DNA of 16,898 nt from Candidatus Gastranaerophilales bacterium (GTDB lineage Bacteria; Cyanobacteriota; Vampirovibrionia; Gastranaerophilales; Gastranaerophilaceae): positions 1-16,898 of the forward strand of contig CAAFYU010000070.1 in assembly GCA_900767135.1 (NCBI GenBank). The letters run 5' to 3'. The notes beneath the pieces were generated by a model. It saw only the letters and a program-made list of their open reading frames with translations, was not told the DNA's origin and searched no databases. This document shows positions 6,309 through 13,207 of this stretch, piece by piece. Both the position numbers and the translations under genes were made by a program. The number at the start of each line of letters is the position of its first letter. The stretch's first letter is position 1.

Positions 6309-6336
6309 ATTTTAACCAATAAAAAGATTGTAACAA
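6309..6336 (-). promoter_or_regulatory. Possible infC promoter
   Basis: On the minus strand, TTGTTA (6331-6336) and TAAAAT (6309-6314) are spaced by 16 nt. If real, transcription would begin near 6302, leaving a leader of about 57 nt before the AUA start and placing the upstream in-frame GTG at 6308 outside the message. The match is reasonable but the surrounding DNA is A+T-rich. Confidence 0.4.
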
Positions 6337-6481
6337 AGTGTAAAGTTGGATTTTTTATGCCAAAAACATTGTCACATCTTATGATTTGGCGATTTTATGA
6401 GAATGGGCAGATTAAAGTTTTTAAAATTTATTCCGTTACATAATTTGCGAACAACAGATATTAAAAAATAAGGAGTTATGT

Positions 6482-6628
6482 ATGGCGGACTTGAAAGAAG
6501 AAAACAACGTTACAGAGGTCTTTTTAGACTTGAACAATGGAGAATATTTGCAATTTGATATGACTCTTCCGTTGCAAATTTTATTTGATGACGTTATGAA
6601 TTTTGTATCCAAAACAGATTTAGATTGA
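6482..6628 (+). CDS. 48-aa acidic small protein
   Basis: Not recognised. A short open frame of 48 codons begins at ATG 6482, six bases after a strong AAGGAG (6470-6475). It encodes an acidic peptide beginning MADLKEENNVTEVFLDLNNG and ending SKTDLD, with an amphipathic middle (LQFDMTLPLQILFDDVMNFV). There is no signal peptide and no cysteine. A competing ATG at 6478 lies only 2 nt from the Shine-Dalgarno and gives an arginine-rich 26-mer, so it is less likely. The frame is followed 35 nt later by a terminator-like hairpin, so it appears to be its own transcription unit, divergent from infC. The clean ribosome site, a plausible protein composition and a terminator argue that it is a real small gene. 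Function unknown. Confidence 0.65.
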   Translation: MADLKEENNVTEVFLDLNNGEYLQFDMTLPLQILFDDVMNFVSKTDLD

Positions 6629-6662
6629 TTTAACTAACCTACTACTACTTTAATTTTTTTAC

Positions 6663-6695
6663 AGAGCCGATTATTATTTAATTCGACTCTTTTTT
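6663..6695 (+). terminator. Probable terminator after the 48-aa gene
   Basis: An 8-bp stem (6663-6670 with 6683-6690) contains one C-A mismatch, has a 12-nt A+T loop and is followed by six T residues. The mismatch weakens it, but position and T-run fit a Rho-independent terminator. Confidence 0.6.
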
Positions 6696-6734
6696 GTTAC
6701 AATGTATAGTAAAATGTGGATTTTCATGTAATAA

Positions 6735-6740
6735 TATAAT
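6735..6740 (+). promoter_or_regulatory. Possible -10 box for the TPR gene
   Basis: A perfect TATAAT lies 30 nt upstream of the TPR gene start, just after the preceding terminator. No good -35 hexamer is found 16-18 nt upstream, so this rests on the -10 match and its position. Confidence 0.4.
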
Positions 6741-6769
6741 CATTAAAATTGTTGTGAAGAGGGATATTT

Positions 6770-8887
6770 ATGAATAAATTCTTAAAATTAGCATGTGTAA
6801 TAACTCTTGGATTAGCGTCGGTAACTCCTTGTTTTGCAGGATTTAAAGAGCACTTTGATCTTGGACAGCAGTATCTTTCAAATTATCAATATTCAGGTGC
6901 GATTACGGAGTTTAAGAGTGCGTTAAAGATAAATTATTTAGATAACTCTGCAAGAATAGGGCTTGTAAATTCCTACTTGGCTCGTGGAACTTATTATGCA
7001 AACAATGATAAAGACTATAAAAAAGCCGCTGACGATTATCGTGCAGCACTTTTTTACCTTGTGTATTATCCGACTGCAAATCAGGTAAAAAACTCTTCTC
7101 AGGCAATTGTTCAGGTATCGTCAAATCTTAATCAGTGTTTGAATGAAATAAACTTTGATACATCAGCTCAAAATCGTTTTAATACGGCTAAACAGCTTCG
7201 TGCTGAGGGAAATTTTGCAGCAGCGGCTTATGAGTTTAATCAAGCTTTGTCGGATACAAGTTTGTTGAAAGAAAGTTTTCAGCAGACAGGCGACATTATG
7301 AAACTTCTCGGTAATGACAATAAGGCTGTTGAATATTACAGAAAAGCTGTTTCTGTTGCCCCGAATGATATACAATTACGACTTTCCTATGCTAATATGT
7401 TGGACAAACTTGGCCAAGAAGAAGCTGCTGTTGAGGAATACAATTTTATTTTATCAAAAACGACTGATAACAAAGATATTTTGTATTCGTTGGAAAGAAT
7501 TTATAAGAGAAAATTAGAAGATTCTCCAAACGATGCGTCTATAACAGCCAACCTCGGTGCAATAATGCAGAAGGAAGGTAATTTTGATGAAGCATTAAGA
7601 TATTACTCGAAATCGGAATACTTGGATCCTTCAAATACAAATACTAGATTGAATACCGGAACCTTATATCAGCAAAAAGGTGATTATAAAACGGCGATAG
7701 CTGCTTATGATTCAATTTTGATTACTAATCCGGATAATGTTCAAGCAAATCTATACAAAGCACAATCTCTTTCGTCTATGGGTGATAAAAAAGGTGCATT
7801 AGAACTTTACAAAAAGGTTATGGCACTTGAACCTGATAATGATGCGGCACAAGATAGTGTAATTGATATGTTGAAAAGTACAATGACAGTTGCACAGTTT
7901 GCAGATTATGTAAAGAAAAACAATCCAGATAATGCTGCTGATATGCTGTATAGTTACGCTTTGGACTTGCATAAGCAAAATAAACTTTCTGATGCGATAA
8001 ATTTGTATGGAGAAGTTATAAAGTTAAATTCAGCAAATTCTGAGGCTTATGTAAATCTGGCAATTGCACAAGGACAGGAGAAAAATTATGGTGCAGCTTT
8101 GGAAACATTAAATGCTGCAAAAATGAAATTTTCAAATAATTCTCAAATTACAGATGCAGAAAAATCTATTAAAGCCCAAGCAACAGATGAAAAGTTAGAG
8201 CTTGCTTCAAATTATTACAATAATAAAGATTACCAAAATGCGATTAATGAATACTTGAAAATCACGCCGGCGACAGCGGATACTATGCTTGGAGTTGCGT
8301 CAGCTTATCAAAATTTAAATAATACGGAAAAAGCAATTGAATATTACAAACAAGCATTAAACTTAGCTCCGACGAATTCTGACATTGCTTTTTATATTGC
8401 GTCTTTGTATGCTGATAAAGAGGATATGGAGAATGCAAAAACTTTTGCAGAAAAATCGCTTGCATTAAATAAAACCAATAAACAAGCTCAGGATTTACTA
8501 AAAAGTATAGCAGATAATGTTGAAGCTCAAAATTTAGACAAAGCTATTGCTCTTTTTGATGGTGAAAAATATAATGAGAGTTTGGCTTTGTTAAATCAAA
8601 TACTATCTAAAAATGCTAAAAATACTTATGCTTTGTATTATCGTGGAATGATTTATGATACTCAGAAAAAATATAATGAAGCGATTGCGGATTATAAAAA
8701 AGCTATATTGAGTAATCCTGACTTAGCGATAGTTAATTACTTAATTGGTGTTGATTATGATATGTTGGAACAGTATAAAAATGCAATGTCTTATTATAAG
8801 GCTTTTACTGCAACATATTCAGAGGACGACGATTATTCAAAGTATGCTAAAACAAGAATTAGTGAGTTAGCCCCTTATGTTAAATAA
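6770..8887 (+). CDS. Exported tetratricopeptide-repeat protein
   Basis: A 705-aa protein with a signal peptide (hydrophobic residues 4-19, probable cleavage after CFA at residue 23), followed by an almost continuous array of about 16 TPR-like helical pairs to the C-terminus. Clear units include FNTAKQLRAEGNFAAAAYEF, GDYKTAIAAYDSILITNPD, TEKAIEYYKQALNLAPT and KKYNEAIADYKKAILSNPD, the last two matching the TPR consensus almost exactly. TPR arrays form superhelical scaffolds for protein-protein contacts, so this is probably an envelope or periplasmic assembly/scaffold protein. No enzymatic domain, membrane anchor or cell-wall signal is seen after the signal peptide. AGAGGG lies 6 nt before the ATG. 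The stop codon overlaps the dusB start by 11 nt, so the two are translationally coupled although their functions look unrelated. The exact repeat count needs a profile search. Confidence 0.85.
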   Translation: MNKFLKLACVITLGLASVTPCFAGFKEHFDLGQQYLSNYQYSGAITEFKSALKINYLDNSARIGLVNSYLARGTYYANNDKDYKKAADDYRAALFYLVYYPTANQVKNSSQAIVQVSSNLNQCLNEINFDTSAQNRFNTAKQLRAEGNFAAAAYEFNQALSDTSLLKESFQQTGDIMKLLGNDNKAVEYYRKAVSVAPNDIQLRLSYANMLDKLGQEEAAVEEYNFILSKTTDNKDILYSLERIYKRKLEDSPNDASITANLGAIMQKEGNFDEALRYYSKSEYLDPSNTNTRLNTGTLYQQKGDYKTAIAAYDSILITNPDNVQANLYKAQSLSSMGDKKGALELYKKVMALEPDNDAAQDSVIDMLKSTMTVAQFADYVKKNNPDNAADMLYSYALDLHKQNKLSDAINLYGEVIKLNSANSEAYVNLAIAQGQEKNYGAALETLNAAKMKFSNNSQITDAEKSIKAQATDEKLELASNYYNNKDYQNAINEYLKITPATADTMLGVASAYQNLNNTEKAIEYYKQALNLAPTNSDIAFYIASLYADKEDMENAKTFAEKSLALNKTNKQAQDLLKSIADNVEAQNLDKAIALFDGEKYNESLALLNQILSKNAKNTYALYYRGMIYDTQKKYNEAIADYKKAILSNPDLAIVNYLIGVDYDMLEQYKNAMSYYKAFTATYSEDDDYSKYAKTRISELAPYVK

Positions 8888-9851
8888 TAAAGTTTCAACA
8901 TTAATACAATCAAGAGTTTCCCTTGCTCCGATGGCAGGAATTACGGATTATGTCTTGCGTACATTGGTTAGAAGGTATTCTAACAATGCTCTTTTAACAA
9001 CAGAGATGATAAGTTCTGAATATTTAGCACAGACGCTTAATGGACGAAGTGGTGTTGAAATTTTGAAGCGAGATAAAAATCATTCTCCGATTTCGTATCA
9101 AATCAGTGGGCATAAACCTGAAATGATGAGGAAGGCTGCTGAGTTTTTAACACAATATGCTGATATGATTGATATAAATATGGGGTGTCCAGTAAAAAAG
9201 GTTGTTGGCGGGCAAGACGGTGCTGCATTAATGCGAACTCCTGAATTGGCGGCGGATTTGGTGCGTGCTGTAAAAGATGGTACAGATAAACCTGTAAGTG
9301 TGAAATTCCGTCTTGGTTATACAGCAAGTGAAATGAATTATGTTGAATTTGGGCAAGCAATGCAAGATGCGGGTGCGGAATTTATTACAATCCATGGACG
9401 GACTCGCTCTCAAATGTATACAGGACATGCTGATTGGGCAAAAATAAAAGCCTTAAAAGAAAATGTCGACATTCCGGTTTTTGCAAACGGAGATATTACA
9501 TCAATTGAAGACGCTATTGAATGTTTGGAATTGTCTTGTGCAGACGGGGTTGCAATTGGACGTGGTGCAATCGGGGATCCGACATTGATTGCGAGAATTG
9601 AACATTATTTGAAAACAGGAGAAAAACTTCCTATTCCGCCACTTGAAGAACGTGTTGAGATGTTGAAATTTCATCTTGATGAAGAGATAAAATTACGAGG
9701 AGAAAATGTCGCAATAAAATTCATGCGAAAATTTTATCCGTATTACTTAGCCGGATTTAAAAATGCAAAAGTTCTTCGCTCAAAACTTGTTCTTGAAGAA
9801 GATTATGACAAAATTATTGAACTTTTGGCACTAACAAAAACTGTTGTTTAA
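8877..9851 (+). CDS. dusB: tRNA-dihydrouridine synthase (DusB type)
   Basis: FMN-dependent enzyme that reduces specific uridines in the tRNA D-loop to dihydrouridine. Seen in 324 aa: LAPMAGITD at 16-24 (FMN phosphate region), INMGCPVKKV at 100-109 with C104 as the catalytic acid, VKFRLGY at 142-148, TIHGRTRSQMYTGHADW at 171-187, VFANGDI at 201-207 and DGVAIGRGAIGDP at 223-235, then the helical C-terminal domain. This is the complete motif order of the Dus barrel, and the length is normal. The start overlaps the end of the TPR gene by 11 nt with only a weak TGAG-type Shine-Dalgarno, which implies translational coupling. It converges on the diguanylate cyclase gene with a 54-nt gap lacking a convincing terminator. 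Confidence 0.95.
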   Translation: MLNNKVSTLIQSRVSLAPMAGITDYVLRTLVRRYSNNALLTTEMISSEYLAQTLNGRSGVEILKRDKNHSPISYQISGHKPEMMRKAAEFLTQYADMIDINMGCPVKKVVGGQDGAALMRTPELAADLVRAVKDGTDKPVSVKFRLGYTASEMNYVEFGQAMQDAGAEFITIHGRTRSQMYTGHADWAKIKALKENVDIPVFANGDITSIEDAIECLELSCADGVAIGRGAIGDPTLIARIEHYLKTGEKLPIPPLEERVEMLKFHLDEEIKLRGENVAIKFMRKFYPYYLAGFKNAKVLRSKLVLEEDYDKIIELLALTKTVV

Positions 9852-9905
9852 TTAATTACGAAGTCGTCACTCTGCGAATGAGGATTTTTTGAACCGAAAG
9901 ATTAA

Positions 9906-11675
9906 TTACTTAACTTGATTTCTACCGTTATTCTTGGCTTCGTATAACTTTTTATCGGCTGCTTCAATGATTTTTTGAGCGGTATCTCCATCAAACGGGA
10001 ACGTTGCAACTCCAAGACTTATTGTAACTCCTGTTTCTTTGTCGCCAATAAGTTTGAATTTTTTCTCGGCAACTCGGTTGCAAATCTTTTGAGCAGTTGT
10101 AAAAGCTTCGTCTTTTATTGTATTTGGTAAAATTATACTCATTTCTTCGCCACCATATCTGCAAACAATATCAGTTGAACGGACGTTTTTCTTTAATGTT
10201 TGTGCAACTTGTCGTAAAACGGCATCACCTGATTGGTGTCCGAATGTGTCATTAAATTTTTTGAAGAAATCAATATCTATTATAATTAGTGAAAAATTAG
10301 TGCTGTAACGTTTTGCTTGTTCAACTTGCATTCTGATTTGTTCTTGAAAATATCTGTGGTTATAAAGTTCTGTCAAACCATCGGTTGTGGCCAATTTATA
10401 TTGTTGCTCAAAATCTCTTGATTTAACCAAGTATTTCCCGATATAAGCAAGTGTAAATGCTGCAATTGAAAAAATTAGCGGATAAATTAATTCCAACCAT
10501 AAGTTTTCAAATCTCAAAGCATAATATGAAATCAAAATATAGATAAAATATGTCGATAAAGACATCATAGATGCCGTAAATGCAGAATTTACTCTACTAA
10601 CAACAGATGCAATTAGTAGAGCTAAAAGCAAACTAAGTGCGATTGTGTAGCCTCTGTCGACTTTTTTTATAAAATTATTATCAATAATGTTGTTTAAATA
10701 TGTTGCTTGAACTTCTACGCCTGGAAATATTTTACCTGTCGGAACGGTTTTGATGTCGAATAGGCTAGAAGCTGTTGCTCCAAAATACACAATTTTGTTT
10801 GAAAAATCAAAGTCGAGCTCTGTTTTTTCACCATTTACAGCTTTAATAAGCTTGTACATTGGAATATAAGTGTAAGTTTCTGCCGGCCCGTACCAGTTTA
10901 AGATAGCACTTCCGTCTTTATCAATAAAGATTTTTCGTTCAGAGTTAATTACAAAATCGGAGTGTTTATCGATTTCAAATGAATTTTGAGTTTCTCCAAG
11001 GTAATCCAGTCCGACTTTCAGAGCCAGTTGTGGGTAAAAATCATTTTTATATTTAATGATAACGGGCATTTTTCTTAAAATCCCGTCGTCAGAGCGAGAA
11101 ACGTTTATTATTCCGAGATTTGAAGTTGCATCAATTATGCCCTGTAATATTTTTCGACAGTTTGTGTAAGTCAATTCCGAAAAATCTGTTTTTGAATTGT
11201 TAGTTATGTTAAAAGTTAGTTTTGATGGTAATTGAGGTGGTGTTCTCAAATCTTCTGATTGGTTATCAAAATTCATTGATGTGTACAAATTTTTGTATTT
11301 TTTAAAAGTGTTTATTAACGCAGTATCTGCATCGTTTGAACTCTTTAAAGATTTAACAAACATAAGGTCGAATACAATTGAACGAGGGTTTTGTTTTTCT
11401 AAATAATTTACAATTTTGGCATAAACATCTCTGGAAAGTGGCCATTCACCGTAATTGTCCAAAATATATTCGTAACTGGCATCGTCAATTGCAACAATCA
11501 CAATATCTTGACTAGGCTTTTTTACGCCTTGATTAATTAGTATTGTTTGTCTTAAATCGAATGTTCTGTTTTCGACAGTGTCAATAAAATACTTCAAATT
11601 AGCATTTTTTAAAATAAAAAACGAAAAAACTGCAAAAATAACCAAACAAAATGTATATAAAATCTTCTTAAACAT
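9906..11675 (-). CDS. Membrane CHASE2-GGDEF diguanylate cyclase
   Basis: Predicted sensor enzyme that makes cyclic di-GMP from two GTP in response to an extracytoplasmic signal. Seen, 589 aa from ATG 11675: TM helix at about 2-25; a CHASE2 sensor domain to about residue 340, with DIVIVAIDDASYE, WPLSRDVYAKIV, AILNWYGPAETYTYIP and KIVYFGATA; three TM helices at about 343-417; a short linker; and a GGDEF domain starting near TTDGLTELYNHRYF. The catalytic signature is GGEEM (508-512), with Met in place of the usual final Phe. An RxxD inhibitory site (R499-S-T-D502) lies five residues before it, so product feedback inhibition is expected. The metal-site aspartates in IIIDIDFFKKFND are present. ATG is preferred over an in-frame TTG 9 nt upstream, which would overlap the GAGGG preceding the ATG. 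A 54-codon gene lies upstream on the same strand. Confidence 0.93.
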   Translation of the reverse strand: MFKKILYTFCLVIFAVFSFFILKNANLKYFIDTVENRTFDLRQTILINQGVKKPSQDIVIVAIDDASYEYILDNYGEWPLSRDVYAKIVNYLEKQNPRSIVFDLMFVKSLKSSNDADTALINTFKKYKNLYTSMNFDNQSEDLRTPPQLPSKLTFNITNNSKTDFSELTYTNCRKILQGIIDATSNLGIINVSRSDDGILRKMPVIIKYKNDFYPQLALKVGLDYLGETQNSFEIDKHSDFVINSERKIFIDKDGSAILNWYGPAETYTYIPMYKLIKAVNGEKTELDFDFSNKIVYFGATASSLFDIKTVPTGKIFPGVEVQATYLNNIIDNNFIKKVDRGYTIALSLLLALLIASVVSRVNSAFTASMMSLSTYFIYILISYYALRFENLWLELIYPLIFSIAAFTLAYIGKYLVKSRDFEQQYKLATTDGLTELYNHRYFQEQIRMQVEQAKRYSTNFSLIIIDIDFFKKFNDTFGHQSGDAVLRQVAQTLKKNVRSTDIVCRYGGEEMSIILPNTIKDEAFTTAQKICNRVAEKKFKLIGDKETGVTISLGVATFPFDGDTAQKIIEAADKKLYEAKNNGRNQVK

Positions 11676-11745
11676 GGCCCTCAATCTTATAATTAAACGT
11701 ATTTACTATAAGTATATTAAAATTGGGCAATTTTTGCAAGGTGAT

Positions 11746-11910
11746 TTAAGAATTTGTAGACAAACTTTTCACGATTTCTCGATTGCTGATGTTTTTAAGA
11801 ATAAATTGTTTTTCAAGGATAAAGTTATTAACTTTTAAAATTTCTGTTGAATATGATAATTCTTCGGGATTTTGCAAATATCTTAGCAAACATTGTTCGT
11901 GTAAATTCAT
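11746..11910 (-). CDS. 54-aa small protein upstream of the diguanylate cyclase
   Basis: Not recognised. The 54-codon frame starts at ATG 11910, with AGGTGAG just upstream on the minus strand, and ends 70 nt before the cyclase start, in the same direction. The peptide begins MNLHEQCLLRYLQNPEELSY and ends SLSTNS. It is probably mostly helical, with charged and hydrophobic residues alternating (STEILKVNNFILEKQFILKN) and no signal peptide or membrane segment. It occupies the middle of what would otherwise be a 400-nt gap. Position, direction and ribosome site suggest co-transcription with the cyclase, so a regulatory or partner role is possible but only inferred. The opposite-strand frames here lack ribosome sites. 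Confidence 0.55.
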   Translation of the reverse strand: MNLHEQCLLRYLQNPEELSYSTEILKVNNFILEKQFILKNISNREIVKSLSTNS

Positions 11911-12001
11911 CTCTCACCTATATAAAAATTTAAATAACTTATACATTATGACAATATTAAGAAAAATTAACATCAAACAAATGCATTATATTTCAAAAAA
12001 C

Positions 12002-12029
12002 TTGCACTTTTTTATTTCCGTTGTATCAT
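12002..12029 (+). promoter_or_regulatory. Possible rpmE promoter
   Basis: TTGCAC (12002-12007) and TATCAT (12024-12029) are spaced by 16 nt. The rest of 11911-12089, the gap between two divergent genes, is A+T-rich with no RNA structure or riboswitch that I can recognise. The leader would be about 55 nt. Confidence 0.42.
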
Positions 12030-12089
12030 ATATATAGTCGAATTATTAAAATCAAGTTTGGAATCTTGAGAAAAGAAAGAGGTAAAACA

Positions 12090-12293
12090 ATGAAAAAAGG
12101 TATTCACCCTGATTATAAGAAAACAGTTATCAAATGCGTATGCGGTAACGAAATCGAAACAGGATCAATCAATGATAACATTACAGTTGAAATTTGTAAC
12201 AACTGTCACCCATTCTACACAGGACAACAAAAAATTCTTGACTCAGAAGGTCGTGTAGAAAGATTTAACAAACGTTACGGTAAAAAAGCGTAA
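12090..12293 (+). CDS. rpmE: Ribosomal protein bL31, zinc-binding form
   Basis: Large-subunit protein bL31, which helps bridge the 50S and 30S subunits. The 67-aa sequence opens MKKGIHPDYKKTVIKCVCGN and contains CNNCHPFYTGQQK and VERFNKRYGKK, all family signatures. The zinc-site cysteines are present (C16, C18, C36, C39), so this is the zinc-containing C+ form, which in other bacteria is exchanged for a cysteine-free paralogue during zinc shortage; no such paralogue is in this window. ATG 12090 is set by AGAGG 7 nt upstream; the reading frame extends further upstream but lacks homology and a ribosome site. It ends at its own hairpin terminator. Confidence 0.97.
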   Translation: MKKGIHPDYKKTVIKCVCGNEIETGSINDNITVEICNNCHPFYTGQQKILDSEGRVERFNKRYGKKA

Positions 12294-12349
12294 GAGTTTG
12301 TCTTATCGATTAGATTTATCGATGGGAGATAATGTTAGAAAAAATTTAC

Positions 12350-12388
12350 AATTATGCCACTCTTCTTATGAAGGTGGTATAATTTTTT
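12350..12388 (+). terminator. Rho-independent terminator after rpmE
   Basis: A long hairpin: 12350-12360 pairs with 12374-12384 (one G-U). After a single bulged T at 12361, CTTC/GAAG closes a TTAT tetraloop. A run of six T residues follows at 12383-12388. The right arm contains TATAAT at 12378-12383, so the element may overlap the thyX promoter. Confidence 0.88.
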
Positions 12389-12423
12389 ATAGTAATGTTT
12401 GCGTTTAAATTAAGGAAGGAATT

Positions 12424-13122
12424 ATGGAAAATAATAATAAACCGGTAGTACATTTGATTTCTAAACCGGATAATATGTTAAAAGTTGTTTATACAGCTTG
12501 TAGAACGTGTTATAGTGCCGATACTCCGTTTAATATATATGAAAGCACAGATGACAAAGAAAAAATGCTTAATCTGATAGAAAAAGTAATTTCATCAGGA
12601 CATTATTCAACAATTGAACATATTCAGGTTAGTTTTGCAATATCGAATGTTTCAAGGGCTTGTACTCACCAATTGGTGCGTCATCGCCACATGTCTTTTT
12701 CTCAAAAATCTCAAAGATATGTTAAAGAAAAAGGGCAGTTTGATTTTATAATTCCTCCGACTATTGAAAAAAATCCTGAATTAAAAGAAAAATTTGTTCA
12801 ATTTATGGGCAAAATCTCTGAGCAGTATCAAGAATTTGTCGATGCAGGAATTCCGGCAGAAGATGCTCGTTTCGTGTTACCGAATGCAGCTGCAAGTTCA
12901 CTTGTTACAAGTTTGAATTTGCGTGAAATGATTCATTTGGCAAATCTAAGACTTTGCACTCGTGCTCAATATGAGATTAGAACAATGGTGAAAATGATGT
13001 GCGACGAGCTAATCAAGGTTGAACCTTGGTTGAAGCCATATCTTGTTCCAAAGTGCGAAAGATTGGGTTTTTGTGACGAGGCAAAAGGTTGTGGTCGTAA
13101 ACCCAAGATGGAGGGAATGTAG
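12424..13122 (+). CDS. thyX: Flavin-dependent thymidylate synthase
   Basis: Makes dTMP from dUMP using methylene-tetrahydrofolate as carbon donor and FAD/NADPH for reduction; it replaces ThyA in many anaerobes. Seen in 232 aa: GHYSTIEHIQVSF at 59-71, the diagnostic ThyX motif RHRx7S (RHRHMSFSQKS, 86-96) followed by QRY, the LPNAAAS stretch, and REMIHLANLRLCTRAQYEIR, which binds substrate and flavin. The C-terminus is cysteine-rich (KCERLGFCDEAKGCGRK), a pattern I know from some ThyX proteins of anaerobes. AGGAAGG precedes the ATG by 4 nt. Only 35 nt separate the rpmE terminator from the start, so its promoter, if separate, must overlap that hairpin. The transporter gene begins 21 nt downstream. 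Confidence 0.97.
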   Translation: MENNNKPVVHLISKPDNMLKVVYTACRTCYSADTPFNIYESTDDKEKMLNLIEKVISSGHYSTIEHIQVSFAISNVSRACTHQLVRHRHMSFSQKSQRYVKEKGQFDFIIPPTIEKNPELKEKFVQFMGKISEQYQEFVDAGIPAEDARFVLPNAAASSLVTSLNLREMIHLANLRLCTRAQYEIRTMVKMMCDELIKVEPWLKPYLVPKCERLGFCDEAKGCGRKPKMEGM

Positions 13123-13140
13123 AATAGTTTCAACGAGGTA

Positions 13141-13207
13141 GTAGTGAAAAATTACAAAAATTCTTTTTGTTACGCACCATTCACTACTCATCACTCACTA
13201 TTCACTA
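13141..13207 (+). repeat. Palindromic low-complexity repeat at the transporter start
   Basis: GTAGTGAA (13141-13148) is the exact reverse complement of TTCACTAC (13180-13187), and TTCACTA recurs at 13201-13207. Inside, ACAAAAA (13154-13160) pairs with TTTTTGT (13164-13170). The right half is a TCACTA/TCATCACT-type tandem tract. The whole resembles short dispersed intergenic repeats (REP- or MITE-like) whose translation gives strings such as TTHHSLFT. Only one copy is present in this window. Confidence 0.5.

Noticed and set aside
6207..6443. Plus-strand frame of 78 codons over the infC start region
   Set aside because: It lacks a ribosome site, is antisense to infC for part of its length, and runs through the probable infC promoter with unlikely composition.
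11578..12037. Two plus-strand frames upstream of rpmE
   Set aside because: Both lack a Shine-Dalgarno, are rich in Ile/Phe/Lys/Asn as expected from random A+T DNA, and overlap the cyclase 5' end or the better-supported 54-codon gene on the other strand.
12301..12340. ATCGAT repeats after rpmE as a regulatory hairpin
   Set aside because: Two self-complementary ATCGAT hexamers are close together, but no stable longer stem forms and the real terminator follows directly.
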